Positions 24,115 to 32,712 of a stretch of 64,000 nucleotides of DNA are shown one piece after another. The position numbers and the translations under genes are program-made. Numbering within the stretch: the first letter of the stretch is position 1; the number at the start of each line of letters is the position of its first letter. Origin of the DNA: UMGS1251 sp036666555 (lineage in GTDB: Bacteria > Bacillota > Clostridia > Lachnospirales > Lachnospiraceae). The stretch spans positions 1 through 64,000 of the forward strand of contig JAVWVS010000011.1 in assembly GCA_036666555.1 (NCBI GenBank). The letters are read 5' to 3'. The notes beneath the pieces were generated by a model. The model was not told the origin of the DNA. It saw nothing but the letters and a program-made list of their open reading frames with translations, and did no database searches.

Positions 24115-25245
24115 TTAATAATTTCCTAGTATTTTTAAGTGTCTGGCTTCTTCTTGTAATCCATGAATTGCATTTTTAACTGCTCCATCTGCCATATTTC
24201 CTTCGAAATCCACAAAGAAGCGATATCCCCATTTTTGTCCTGCAATAGGTTTGGATTCAATTTTGGTCATATTTAACCCATTATAAATAAAGTGAGATAA
24301 CAAATGATACAGCGTTCCGCTTTCGTGGGCAACTTCAAAACAGATGCTAATCTTAGACGCTTCTGTTTGAAATATTTTTTGATTGGTCACGATAATAAAT
24401 CGGGTAGAATTAAGCGCATCATCACTGATACACCGTTCTAAAATATCCAATCCATATATCGCGGCGGCATGTTCACTGCAAATAGCTGTTTTACTCAAAT
24501 CTTTATCTTCCAATACTTTTTTTGCTGCCACTGCTGTATTCGCCACACTGATTTGCTGCCACTTGGGATGGTTGCTAAGATACCCGGCACTTTGCATCAA
24601 TGCCTGTGGGTGTGAATAGACCTGTTGCACTTCTTCTATTTTTGCTCCTGGGAGTCCAGATAGCGTATGTGCAATGGGTATAATCACTTCTCCCACAATA
24701 TAATTTTCAAATTCTACCAGCAAATCATACACTTGGTCTACCGCTCCCACCGAAGAATTTTCAATGGGAAGGACTGCAAAATCTGCCGTTCCATCCTTGA
24801 TTGATTCCATTGCACCGCGAAAGGTATCTACGTGAAATCCATGAACGTCCGAACCAAAATAGTTGTGCATAGCTGCCTGACTGTATGCCCCTTCCATCCC
24901 TTGAAATACCACTTGTGGTTCTTTTGGGGACAGCTGTTCCACTGGGATAAATGGTGGGCTTCCCAATAAACCTCTTTCACTTAAAAGTTGATACTGTAGT
25001 TTTCGACTCACAGACATCAATTGTTCAAAAAGCTCTGTAATTCCCTTTTGATAGACCTGATTTTCAACGCTTGCAGATACCTTTGCAAGCTTTTCTAATT
25101 CTCTTTTTTTATCAAATACATTTGCACCGGTTTTTACCTTGTCTTCTCCTACTTGCTTACAAATGTCCATTCTCTGCTGGTACAGTGCTATGATTTGTTC
25201 ATCTATGTCATCTAATTGTGTTCTTAATTCTTGTAGTACTTCCAT
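24115..25245 (-). CDS. pheA: Bifunctional chorismate mutase / prephenate dehydratase
   Basis: 376 residues with three domains. AroQ-type chorismate mutase is 1-about 90 (LRTQLDDIDEQIIALYQQRMDICKQVGEDK). Prephenate dehydratase is about 110-285 (GMEGAYSQAAMHNYFG, ADFAVLPIENSSVGAV, and the catalytic TRF in NSTRFIIVTN). The ACT regulatory domain is about 297-376 (HESGTLYHLLSHF, NMTKIESKPI, the ESRP phenylalanine-binding motif as ESKP). It converts chorismate to phenylpyruvate and should be inhibited by phenylalanine. Confidence 0.93.
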   Translation of the reverse strand: MEVLQELRTQLDDIDEQIIALYQQRMDICKQVGEDKVKTGANVFDKKRELEKLAKVSASVENQVYQKGITELFEQLMSVSRKLQYQLLSERGLLGSPPFIPVEQLSPKEPQVVFQGMEGAYSQAAMHNYFGSDVHGFHVDTFRGAMESIKDGTADFAVLPIENSSVGAVDQVYDLLVEFENYIVGEVIIPIAHTLSGLPGAKIEEVQQVYSHPQALMQSAGYLSNHPKWQQISVANTAVAAKKVLEDKDLSKTAICSEHAAAIYGLDILERCISDDALNSTRFIIVTNQKIFQTEASKISICFEVAHESGTLYHLLSHFIYNGLNMTKIESKPIAGQKWGYRFFVDFEGNMADGAVKNAIHGLQEEARHLKILGNY

Positions 25246-25349
25246 CTTCCTACTCCTTATTTTGTTTGATTAGCTTGAATCTCCATATTCCCGCCACTTC
25301 GTAAAAAAGTATATCATATTCCGCCATGATTTTAAATAAATTATTCTTG

Positions 25350-25378
25350 TTGAAAAACTTCTGCATTTATTATATGAT
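25350..25378 (+). promoter_or_regulatory. Promoter of pyrBI
   Basis: TTGAAA (25350-25355), a 17-bp spacer and TATGAT (25373-25378), followed by a leader of roughly 50 bases to the pyrB ATG with AAGGGAGG. I see no PyrR-type anti-antiterminator or leader-peptide attenuator in so short a leader. Confidence 0.65.
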
Positions 25379-25436
25379 ATATGGAAAGGTTTTGTAACCA
25401 CTACCTTTATTACTATAAAAGAAAAGGGAGGTTCCT

Positions 25437-26357
25437 ATGAGACATTTAATGAGTCCTTTAGATTTCTCTACAGAGGAGTTAGACGAACTAATGAATCTGG
25501 CCAATGATATTGAATTGCATCCGGAGAAATATGCACACGCCTGCGCTGGAAAGAAGCTGGCTACGCTATTTTACGAGCCCAGCAGTCGTACCCGTTTAAG
25601 CCATGAGGCAGCTATGTTAAACTTGGGTGGGAATGTGCTTGGCTTTTCTTCTGCCAGTTCCAGCTCCGCTTCCAAAGGGGAAAGTGTAGCCGATACCATC
25701 CGAATGATTTCCTGTTACGCGGATATCTGTGCCATACGTCATCCCAAAGAAGGTGCTCCAATGGTCGCTTGTAAACATTCCCAGATTCCGGTAATCAATG
25801 CAGGGGATGGTGGACATCAACATCCCACACAGACTTTGACCGATTTGCTGACCATCCGTTCTTTAAAAGGCCGTCTGGATCATCTGACCATTGGTCTTTG
25901 TGGTGATTTGAAATTTGGGAGAACCGTCCACTCTCTCATTCATGCATTGGTTCGCTACGAAAATATAAGTTTTGTATTAATTTCACCGGAAGAACTTCGC
26001 CTGCCGGATTACATGCGCAAAGATGTTCTTGACCGACAAGAAATTCCTTATAAAGAAGTGGTTCGTTTGGAAGACGCCATGCCGGAGCTTGATTTGCTCT
26101 ATATGACACGTGTCCAAAAGGAACGCTTTTTTAACGAGGAAGATTATGTTAGAATGAAAGACTTTTATATTTTAGATGGGAAAAAAATGGAACTTGCCGG
26201 AAAAGATATGCTGGTGCTCCATCCCCTTCCCCGTGTGAATGAGATTTCTGTAGAAGTGGATAAAGATCCTCGTGCAGTTTATTTCAAACAAATTCAATAC
26301 GGTGTTTATGTCCGTATGGCACTCATACTCACATTGTTGGAAATCAAAATTTCATAA
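25437..26357 (+). CDS. pyrB: Aspartate carbamoyltransferase catalytic subunit
   Basis: 306 residues. The carbamoyl-phosphate site FYEPSSRTRLSHEAAM is at about 45-60, followed by SSASKGESVADTIRMI, INAGDGGHQHPTQTLTDL and HPLPRVNEI. It forms carbamoyl-aspartate in the second step of pyrimidine synthesis. AAGGGAGG precedes the ATG. It is followed 14 bases later by pyrI, so the enzyme is the allosteric catalytic/regulatory holoenzyme and not the bare Bacillus-type trimer. Confidence 0.95.
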   Translation: MRHLMSPLDFSTEELDELMNLANDIELHPEKYAHACAGKKLATLFYEPSSRTRLSHEAAMLNLGGNVLGFSSASSSSASKGESVADTIRMISCYADICAIRHPKEGAPMVACKHSQIPVINAGDGGHQHPTQTLTDLLTIRSLKGRLDHLTIGLCGDLKFGRTVHSLIHALVRYENISFVLISPEELRLPDYMRKDVLDRQEIPYKEVVRLEDAMPELDLLYMTRVQKERFFNEEDYVRMKDFYILDGKKMELAGKDMLVLHPLPRVNEISVEVDKDPRAVYFKQIQYGVYVRMALILTLLEIKIS

Positions 26358-26371
26358 GGAGGAATTCTACT

Positions 26372-26812
26372 ATGGTAGAAAGTACATTGAACGTAGGTCG
26401 GATTTCAGAAGGATTTGTATTAGATCATATTCAAGCCGGAAAAAGTATGGACATTTATCGCTATTTGAATCTGGATAAATTAGATTGCTGTGTTGCCATT
26501 ATTAAAAATGCCAAAAGCAATAAAATGGGAAAGAAAGACATTATCAAAATCGAATGCCCCATTGATTTTGTGGATTTGACCATTCTTGGTTTCATTGATC
26601 ATAATATTACGGTCAATATTATTCAGGATGAAACGATTGTAGATAAAAAGCCTCTGAAGATGCCTACTGAAATCGTTAATATTATCAAATGCAAAAATCC
26701 ACGCTGTATTACTTCCATTGAGCAGGAGTTAGACCATGTTTTTGTTCTCACGGATCCAGAACATGAAACTTACCGCTGCAAATATTGTGAAGAAAAATAT
26801 CAAATGAAATAG
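26372..26812 (+). CDS. pyrI: Aspartate carbamoyltransferase regulatory subunit
   Basis: 146 residues. The N-terminal nucleotide-binding domain has GRISEGFVLDHIQAGKSM. The C-terminal zinc domain has four cysteines in the pattern C-x4-C...C-x2-C (CKNPRC and CKYC) that hold zinc at the contact with PyrB. It confers CTP/ATP control. AAGGAGGAA precedes the ATG. Confidence 0.95.
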   Translation: MVESTLNVGRISEGFVLDHIQAGKSMDIYRYLNLDKLDCCVAIIKNAKSNKMGKKDIIKIECPIDFVDLTILGFIDHNITVNIIQDETIVDKKPLKMPTEIVNIIKCKNPRCITSIEQELDHVFVLTDPEHETYRCKYCEEKYQMK

Positions 26813-26814
26813 CA

Positions 26815-26860
26815 AAAAGAAGCAATCTCATTCTTTTAAAGGAATGTGATTGCTTCTTTT
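26815..26860. terminator. Bidirectional terminator between pyrI and rnpB
   Basis: A 19-position stem with one mismatch (26815-26833 with 26842-26860) and 8-nt loop, bounded by A and T runs, so it can end pyrBI on the plus strand and rnpB on the minus strand. Confidence 0.85.
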
Positions 26861-26877
26861 ATCATTTTCATTCATAT

Positions 26878-27228
26878 GAAGCAAGACGATAAGCCGGGTT
26901 ATGTCATTGAACAATCATCTATCTAGTTCTGCCGTTACCGGCAGCCTCAAGCGACCTACCTAAAACATGGCGGGCAACCATATCGTTTTTCTTCGGCCTT
27001 GCTTCGGATGGGGTTTACATATGCCCTCTTTGTTACCAAAGAGGCGGTAGTCTCTTACACTGCCCTTCCAACCTTACCGGATACCTAAATATCCGGCGGT
27101 ATATTTCTGTTGCACTTGCCTTGGAGTCACCTCCACCGGACGTTATCCGGCATCCTGCCCTACGAAGCCCGGACTTTCCTCGTCTGCGGCCTTTCGGCAC
27201 CTGCAGCCGCGATTGTCTGTCTTACTTC
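26878..27228 (-). ncRNA. rnpB: RNase P RNA, bacterial class A
   Basis: About 350 nt. On the minus strand the 5' GAAGTAAGAC (27219-27228) pairs with the 3' GTCTTGCTTC (26878-26887) as P1. The universal GAGGAAAGTCCGGGC of the CR-I/P4 region is present near 27180, GGTAAGGTTGGAAGGGCAG is in the specificity domain, and AGATAGATGATTG precedes the terminal AACCCGGCTTATCG. It is the catalytic RNA that removes tRNA 5' leaders. An open frame on the opposite strand here is spurious. Confidence 0.95.
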
Positions 27229-27240
27229 AATACTGTTACG

Positions 27241-27269
27241 ATTCTAACATGGGAGTGTATGAATGTAAA
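27241..27269 (-). promoter_or_regulatory. Promoter of rnpB
   Basis: On the minus strand TTTACA (27264-27269), a 17-bp spacer and TAGAAT (27241-27246). Predicted transcription start is within a few bases of the P1 helix of the RNase P RNA, which supports both calls. The -35 box lies beside the stop codon region of rnhA. Confidence 0.75.
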
Positions 27270-27276
27270 GCATTTC

Positions 27277-27762
27277 TTACAGGACTCCCTCATCTATGAT
27301 TAATTCTTTTCCATCTGCCGCTGTAGTAGCCAGTACATCACAACGTTCATTTTGGAAATGTCCGTCGTGACCTTTCACCCAATGAAACGTGACTTGATGT
27401 ATCTCTTTTGCTACCAGCAATCGTTTCCAAAGGTCAATATTTTTGACCGGTTCATTTTTTCCTCGTTTCCAACCTTTTTTTACCCATCCCTCCAGCCATT
27501 TTTGGTTAAATGCATCCACCACATATTTGGAATCCGAATAAATCTCTACCTGACATGGCCGGTTCAGTGCCTCTAGACCTGCAATAACCGCCATCAGTTC
27601 CATACGGTTATTCGTTGTCTTTTGATATCCGCAAGACAATTCTTTCCTGTGCAGTTCTTGTTTCGCATCCACATATTCCATCACCGTACCATATCCACCC
27701 GGTCCGTCTGGATTCCCTCTTGCGGATCCATCTGTATATATTTTTACGTGCATGGTTTTCAC
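27277..27762 (-). CDS. rnhA: Ribonuclease HI
   Basis: 161 residues. Catalytic carboxylates are visible in order: D in YTDGSARGNPDGPGG, E in NRMELMAVIAGL, D in YSDSKYVVDAF, and D in VKGHDGHFQNERCDVLA. It removes RNA from RNA-DNA hybrids. It starts 10 bases after the MutS-like gene, so the two may be co-transcribed. Confidence 0.92.
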   Translation of the reverse strand: MKTMHVKIYTDGSARGNPDGPGGYGTVMEYVDAKQELHRKELSCGYQKTTNNRMELMAVIAGLEALNRPCQVEIYSDSKYVVDAFNQKWLEGWVKKGWKRGKNEPVKNIDLWKRLLVAKEIHQVTFHWVKGHDGHFQNERCDVLATTAADGKELIIDEGVL

Positions 27763-27772
27763 TCCTGTCTTT

Positions 27773-29467
27773 TTATAATCTCCACTGCCCGGTTTCTATA
27801 AAATGTCCGGCTGTCTGTTCCGCTTTTTCTATAATATCCTCTTCGTACCCAATAATACTTAAAAGTTTAATGGCATTTCTTGAAATTGCTCTTCCTTTTT
27901 GCAATTGATAATTAAACAAAATATCATTTTCCTTAATTTCTTCTTGAAAATGGTAATTGCTATAATCTGCTTCTAAAAGATGGGTTAATTCTACATCATG
28001 AGTGGCTGCAAAACATAAGATATGTTCTTTTGCAAGACTTTTCAATATCTGTGCAGAGGCTGCAATTCGTTCCACGGTATTCGTTCCTCGCAACACTTCG
28101 TCAATAAAGCAAAGAATGGGTAACTGGTCATTTGCATGTTCTAATATTCTCTTGAGTGATTTGATTTCCACAATGTAATAGCTTTCTTGTTTCTCCAAAT
28201 GATCAGTAAGTGCCATGGAGGAATACAATTGGAAAAAACAAGATTCATAATGGGTCGCCAGACAAGTATAAATCGTCTGGGCAAAAATAGCGTTGATGGC
28301 CACTGTCTTTAAAAAAGTGGATTTTCCGGAAGCATTTGACCCGGTAATCAAAGCTCCTCGCTCTTCAGAAATAGAATTGGCCACCGGATTGGCAATCAAT
28401 GGATGGTATTCATCTTTGACACGAAGAAATGCCTGTTTCTGACTAGTCAAATGAGGACAACTATAAAATGGAATACTCTCTCGGAAAGAGGCTACCGCTA
28501 TGGTACTTTCCAGGATTCCCAACTGTTCCAATATCTCTTCGACTTCCTGATAATGTTTCTGGAGTTCCAATCGCATCACATTAAATTTAATCAAATCCAG
28601 ATGAAATAGAATTCGTATATAATCCAACAATACATCTGCAAATTCTCCGCCCATACTTCCGCTGGATGTTAAAAAAACGGAGCCGGCCTTAAATTTTTTA
28701 AATTGGGATTTCGCCTTTTTTATCTGATTGGTATAAGCAGCTATTTCCGGTATTTTGATTCCTACAAAGCCATCTGCTCCCTGTAATAATTTCAAAATAT
28801 ATTCAAAGGTAACGATATAAGGTTCAATCTCCCTTTTCCGCTTAAAATAAAGAGTAAAGCTTGTAAAAATACTCAAAACAAGTATTACTACACCCATTCC
28901 TACATTGACATTCATAAGCAAAAGGCTGACCACATAACTTCCCAGTAAAAGGTAATGTCTTAGGTTACTTTCCACGGGTACCCCATCCAAATTGCTAATG
29001 TAATCCATAATTGATAACTTCTTACTTCTTCCGATTCGGTGGAATAACGTCTGCAATTCCACTCTCTCCTTGCCGTGCTCCTCGAAGAACTTCATAAGAC
29101 GTTCCCGCTCTAAAAGCACGGAAGGCTCTGTCATCGGTGTTCGAAGCATATAATACAGATATTCCTGTCCAATAGAACTATAGGTATTATTCATCATGCA
29201 AAATATGGTATCCATATCCAAATCATTCCACGTAATATCATCAATAGAAACACCTTGAAAACTCTCTTTTTGAATCTGTTTACGAAAATAATGGGAAATG
29301 CATTCAAATTCTTCATATTCATATTCCCGTTCGGGAATCTTTCCCCACATGCTGATAATTCGTCTGCGGGTCTGTTGTTTTTGCTCTCTGGCACTCATGA
29401 AAAAAAAGACTGCAAAAAGAAGTATGCCTGCTGCAATAATCATAATGATTTTTATATTCCCATCCAT
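27773..29467 (-). CDS. Membrane-anchored MutS-family ATPase
   Basis: 564 residues. The C-terminal MutS ATPase is complete: Walker A GSNASGKST at 376-384, Walker B in LCFIDEVLRGTNTVERIAAS, and AATHDVELTHLL. The mismatch-recognition domain and clamp of MutS1 are missing, as is the Smr nuclease of MutS2. Instead it has an N-terminal membrane helix (about 6-24) and two more helices (about 172-208), which should anchor the ATPase to the membrane. This architecture occurs in Clostridia and Bacteroidetes without known function. Because it lacks mismatch binding, a direct role in mismatch repair is doubtful. Confidence 0.82.
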   Translation of the reverse strand: MDGNIKIIMIIAAGILLFAVFFFMSAREQKQQTRRRIISMWGKIPEREYEYEEFECISHYFRKQIQKESFQGVSIDDITWNDLDMDTIFCMMNNTYSSIGQEYLYYMLRTPMTEPSVLLERERLMKFFEEHGKERVELQTLFHRIGRSKKLSIMDYISNLDGVPVESNLRHYLLLGSYVVSLLLMNVNVGMGVVILVLSIFTSFTLYFKRKREIEPYIVTFEYILKLLQGADGFVGIKIPEIAAYTNQIKKAKSQFKKFKAGSVFLTSSGSMGGEFADVLLDYIRILFHLDLIKFNVMRLELQKHYQEVEEILEQLGILESTIAVASFRESIPFYSCPHLTSQKQAFLRVKDEYHPLIANPVANSISEERGALITGSNASGKSTFLKTVAINAIFAQTIYTCLATHYESCFFQLYSSMALTDHLEKQESYYIVEIKSLKRILEHANDQLPILCFIDEVLRGTNTVERIAASAQILKSLAKEHILCFAATHDVELTHLLEADYSNYHFQEEIKENDILFNYQLQKGRAISRNAIKLLSIIGYEEDIIEKAEQTAGHFIETGQWRL

Positions 29468-29482
29468 TTTGTTCTCCCACTT

Positions 29483-30187
29483 TTATATGTATTCTATTTC
29501 ATCTTCCAGATAAAATATTTGATTTTCTTCTTTGATTTTCATCACTGCATCTCTATATTCTTCTGCTTCTTCTCGTTGACATAGTCGTTCACAAACAGAA
29601 TAGTCCCCCCAAAAATGCATAGGAAATACATACCTTGTACAGGTATGCTTCATAAACCAATCCATTCCGTTATAGCAGTATTCGCCTAGCCTTGCATCTA
29701 CGGGAATAAAAGCAATGTCTATAGATTCACCTTCGATTTTACTGATTGCATACTGGTAGTTGCGTTTCATCATCTCATTAAAGACGCTTCCCTCCTCTTC
29801 CCAGTGCCACCAGTTCAAATCTCCTGCATGAAACAAGCTCTTCCCTTTGTAATGTACCAAAAATGCCACACCCTCGTCCGTAGATTTTAAAGTGCGCACT
29901 TTTAAATCCCCGTACTCCTTGGAAACATTCGGTCCCATAAAAATAGCATCTTGCATGTAAGCCTTTTTAGGAATATCCTCCGATAAAAAATAGGTGATGT
30001 TCTGATAGTTCTGCTTCCATTCGAATATTTTTCGTTTAAAATGATCATAATGGCGATGACTGGAAAATACAAATATTTGCTTTGCATCCTTTAAATCAGG
30101 CAGTTCTCCTCTGAAATAATCAAAAATAAATACTACTTCATCCCATTCCACTACAAATCCACTATGATATAGGTAAGTCACTTTCAT
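29483..30187 (-). CDS. Metallo-beta-lactamase fold hydrolase (UlaG-like)
   Basis: 234 residues from MKVTYLYHSGF at 30187, chosen for GGAGAA eight bases upstream; a longer frame runs back into the neighbouring gene. The metal motif HxHxDH is present as HRHYDH near residue 48, with FHAGDLNWWHW later and a C-terminal histidine in FPMHFWGD. It is a two-metal hydrolase of unassigned substrate. It overlaps the end of the precorrin-2 dehydrogenase gene by 26 bp. Confidence 0.78.
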   Translation of the reverse strand: MKVTYLYHSGFVVEWDEVVFIFDYFRGELPDLKDAKQIFVFSSHRHYDHFKRKIFEWKQNYQNITYFLSEDIPKKAYMQDAIFMGPNVSKEYGDLKVRTLKSTDEGVAFLVHYKGKSLFHAGDLNWWHWEEEGSVFNEMMKRNYQYAISKIEGESIDIAFIPVDARLGEYCYNGMDWFMKHTCTRYVFPMHFWGDYSVCERLCQREEAEEYRDAVMKIKEENQIFYLEDEIEYI

Positions 30188-30671
30188 CTGTTGTATTCTC
30201 CAAATATTTTCTAATTTCCTTTGCTGTCTCCAGTACTTTCTTGTGGTTTTGTCCATTTCCCGTAATTCCAATAATAATGCCATCTTGCATTGCCACTGCC
30301 GGAAAATAAAAATCACACAGTTGCGGATTTGTTGCTACATTGATTATGATTTTTCGTTCTTTACATAAATCATATATGACCTCATTCAAGCCGCTGTCAT
30401 CCGTAGCCGCAATGACAATATCGATTCCCATAGTCAGATCTTCTTCCTCAAATTCTTTTTGAACAAAACGAATCTGACCCGTTTTTATCAGGCGCTTCAT
30501 TCCTTCTTGAGCATCTTTACTAATATCCCTTGCAATCACTACAATAGACGCATGGAAAAGCAACAATGTCTGAATTCTGCGGAAGGCTATCTTACCTGCC
30601 CCAAACACCACTACCTGCTTGGATTCTAAATTGACGAACATAGGGAAGTATGGAATTCCTAATTCTGACAT
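30162..30671 (-). CDS. Precorrin-2 dehydrogenase / sirohydrochlorin ferrochelatase-like protein
   Basis: 169 residues, the CysG N-terminal/Met8p type. An NAD-binding Rossmann fold starts at about residue 18 (KQVVVFGAGKIAFRRIQTLL) and is followed by VIAATDDSGLNEVIYDLCKERKI and NVATNPQLCDFYFPAV. It oxidises precorrin-2 to sirohydrochlorin on the way to siroheme or cobalamin. No other early corrin genes are in view, apart from the short CobU-like gene below. Confidence 0.85.
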   Translation of the reverse strand: MSELGIPYFPMFVNLESKQVVVFGAGKIAFRRIQTLLLFHASIVVIARDISKDAQEGMKRLIKTGQIRFVQKEFEEEDLTMGIDIVIAATDDSGLNEVIYDLCKERKIIINVATNPQLCDFYFPAVAMQDGIIIGITGNGQNHKKVLETAKEIRKYLENTTDESDLPIS

Positions 30672-30689
30672 AAAATCACCTCCTGGTAT

Positions 30690-31175
30690 CTATTTATCCG
30701 GATTTTCTATGGCTCCTGTCAATACCTCTACTGCATGTACAATCTCTGGAAGAATATATTCCAAATTTTCTTTCATAGATTTAGGACTTCCCGGTAAGTT
30801 GACAATTAAAGTGTCTTTTCTCACTCCTGCTGCTGCTCTAGTCAGTATAGCTCTTTTATTATAACGAATACTATATAACCGCATGGCTTCCGGAATTCCC
30901 GGCAGTTCTCGATCTAACATATCCGTGGTAGCCTGAGCAGTGCAATCTTCCTTTGTAAAACCGATTCCCCCTATGGTGAGAATTAAGTCTGCCACGTGTT
31001 CATCCGAAATCACAGACATAATCTTTGTCAACACTTCTTGATCTTGTGGCAGCACTTTTGTAAAACTGACTTCAAATCCCACTTGTTCCATCATCCTTTT
31101 TACAATCGGTGCATTGTGATCTTCATGTGTTCCGTTATACTCTAATGTATCTACTGTAATAATTGCTACTCTCAT
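30690..31175 (-). CDS. MogA/MoaB-family molybdopterin-binding protein
   Basis: 161 residues with the MoCF-biosynthesis fold. The family motif GGTGFxxRDxTPEA appears in altered form as GGIGFTKEDCTAQAT near residue 91; the later LTRAAAGVRKDTLIVNLPGSPKS is well conserved. Active MogA adenylylates molybdopterin. The Thr to Ile and Arg to Lys/Glu changes in the loop leave its activity open. It lies between sirC-like and CobU-like genes. Confidence 0.75.
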   Translation of the reverse strand: MRVAIITVDTLEYNGTHEDHNAPIVKRMMEQVGFEVSFTKVLPQDQEVLTKIMSVISDEHVADLILTIGGIGFTKEDCTAQATTDMLDRELPGIPEAMRLYSIRYNKRAILTRAAAGVRKDTLIVNLPGSPKSMKENLEYILPEIVHAVEVLTGAIENPDK

Positions 31176-31222
31176 ATTATTTGTCCTCCCATTGTGTTTT
31201 GTATGGTTTCATTGTACCATCT

Positions 31223-31549
31223 TTATTTAATTCTAGTTCCGATCCCCGCACTTACTCGATAAACCTGGGTTGCCACACTTGCCAAAAAACATCCGATACT
31301 CCCCACTTCCTCTCGAAGTTTTCTTGCGAAGGGGTCCACCGGAGTTACTCCGCACCCCATCTCACTCATTACGATAATCACTTCCGGATTCATCTGTAAC
31401 ATCGCAATGGTCTGTTTCATGGGATCCTTTCCTTCTCTTAAACATTTTTCTATGGTTATTTGATAAGCTGCCATCACTAACTTCCCCTGGAAATGTTCCA
31501 TGGCATACTCTCTTTTTCCTTGATTCGCTCCACCCGTTATAAAAATCAT
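31223..31549 (-). CDS. Short CobU-like protein (adenosylcobinamide kinase/guanylyltransferase family)
   Basis: 108 residues against about 180 in CobU. It starts MIFITGGANQGKREYA, a P-loop (GxxxxGK) with Arg where Ser/Thr is usual. It then jumps to the C-terminal CobU block VIIVMSEMGCGVTPVDPFARKLREE...; the central segment with the guanylylated histidine region is missing. It may be a reduced nucleotide-binding paralogue and not a functional CobU. It forms a short run with the threonine-aldolase-like gene upstream, 19 bp away. Confidence 0.7.
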   Translation of the reverse strand: MIFITGGANQGKREYAMEHFQGKLVMAAYQITIEKCLREGKDPMKQTIAMLQMNPEVIIVMSEMGCGVTPVDPFARKLREEVGSIGCFLASVATQVYRVSAGIGTRIK

Positions 31550-31568
31550 ATTCCTGCTCCTTTCACCA

Positions 31569-32606
31569 CTAGCCTTTCATATCTGATAAGAATGCAGTAA
31601 TCCATTCTTTTTTTGTGGCCCAGCTTGTACAAAGTCGAATCACACTGGTTGTTTCATCATATCGCTGTTGATAGGTATATGCATATTTATCCTTGATTTG
31701 ATCCAATCTATAATCCGGTACCATTACAAAAAGTTGATTACTATCTCCTTCTATAAAAAGTTGATAGCCATTTTGCAACAATCCTTTTTTCAAATACTGT
31801 GCCATATCAATTCCGTGTTGTCCCATTTCATAGTAAAGTCCGTCTTGAAACATCTCTAGAAACTGTACTCCTAACAATCTTCCCTTTGCCAGCATTCCGC
31901 CTTTTTGTTTGATCATATACCGAAAATCTTCTTGAAGATTCTGGTTGCAAATAACCACTGCCTCTCCAAATAAAGCACCCACTTTGGTTCCTCCAATATA
32001 AAACACATCACAATTTTGAGCCAGCACCGGAAGATCCACATCGGTTCCCGGCGTCTGCAGTCCGTACCCTAATCTCGCGCCATCTAAGTATAGGAACATA
32101 TGACATTCATCGCAGGCTTTTCTGAGAGCTTCTAATTCTGCCTTCGTATACAAGGTGCCAAGTTCTGTAGGATGGGAAATGTACACCATCTTAGGTTGTG
32201 TCATGTGTTCATGGGATTCATCTGACCAATGAAGCTTGTACTCTGTTAACACTTGTGCTGCTGTCAATTTCCCATCTGGACTGTCAAGCTCCATCACCTT
32301 ATGGCCACAAGCTTCTACCGCTCCTGTCTCATGTACATTAATATGTCCAGTCTTCGCACAAAGAGCTGCCTGGTGAGGACGTAGTATGGCCGAAATCACC
32401 GTGAAGTTCGTCTGCGTTCCTCCTACTAAAAAATGAACTTGTGCATGTGGTGCCTGGCATGCCTCTCGAATCAAAGTTGCTGCTTGTTCACAATAGACAT
32501 CTTCTCCATATCCTGGAGTCTGCTCCATATTGGTCTCTGTTAATTTTTTTATAATTCGTGGATGTGCTCCTTCATTGTAGTCACAATTTAATCTAATCAT
32601 TTTCAT
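31569..32606 (-). CDS. Threonine aldolase-like PLP enzyme (beta-eliminating lyase family)
   Basis: 345 residues, a fold type I PLP enzyme. PLP-binding positions include the acidic residue in YLDGARLGYGL and the Schiff-base lysine in FYIGGTKVGALFGEAV near residue 206. It probably cleaves L-threonine or L-allo-threonine to glycine and acetaldehyde. ATG 32606 has AAAGGA four bases away and ATG 32600 has it ten bases away, so the start is uncertain by two codons. Confidence 0.85.
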   Translation of the reverse strand: MKMIRLNCDYNEGAHPRIIKKLTETNMEQTPGYGEDVYCEQAATLIREACQAPHAQVHFLVGGTQTNFTVISAILRPHQAALCAKTGHINVHETGAVEACGHKVMELDSPDGKLTAAQVLTEYKLHWSDESHEHMTQPKMVYISHPTELGTLYTKAELEALRKACDECHMFLYLDGARLGYGLQTPGTDVDLPVLAQNCDVFYIGGTKVGALFGEAVVICNQNLQEDFRYMIKQKGGMLAKGRLLGVQFLEMFQDGLYYEMGQHGIDMAQYLKKGLLQNGYQLFIEGDSNQLFVMVPDYRLDQIKDKYAYTYQQRYDETTSVIRLCTSWATKKEWITAFLSDMKG

Positions 32607-32631
32607 ACTTCCTTTCGCCGATTTGTCTCAT

Positions 32632-32667
32632 AACGGATTAAGAACCCTTTTACGTCCTTAATCCGTT
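32632..32667 (-). other. Hairpin in the ltaE-like leader, or spoIVA terminator
   Basis: AACGGATTAAG (32632-32642) pairs perfectly with CTTAATCCGTT (32657-32667) around a 14-nt loop. It follows an extended -10 element (TGC-TATAAT complement at 32677-32685), so it would be the first structure of the aldolase mRNA; it could also end spoIVA transcripts, though the T-tract is weak. Confidence 0.5.
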
Positions 32668-32676
32668 TGTGTAAAT

Positions 32677-32685
32677 ATTATAGCA
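32677..32685 (-). promoter_or_regulatory. Extended -10 promoter of the aldolase-like gene
   Basis: On the minus strand TGCTATAAT (TATAAT at 32677-32682), with no convincing -35 box. The leader to the start codon is about 65 bases and carries the hairpin at 32632-32667. Confidence 0.5.
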
Positions 32686-32712
32686 CAAAACAGCGGAAAT
32701 TTTTACTTCTTT

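Noticed and set aside
25246..25436. PyrR attenuator or leader peptide before pyrB
   Set aside because: After the predicted -10 box only about 50 bases remain and no alternative hairpins or pyrimidine-rich leader ORF were found.
27121..27303. 60-residue ORF on the plus strand
   Set aside because: It lies inside the RNase P RNA gene on the opposite strand and reflects the RNA sequence.
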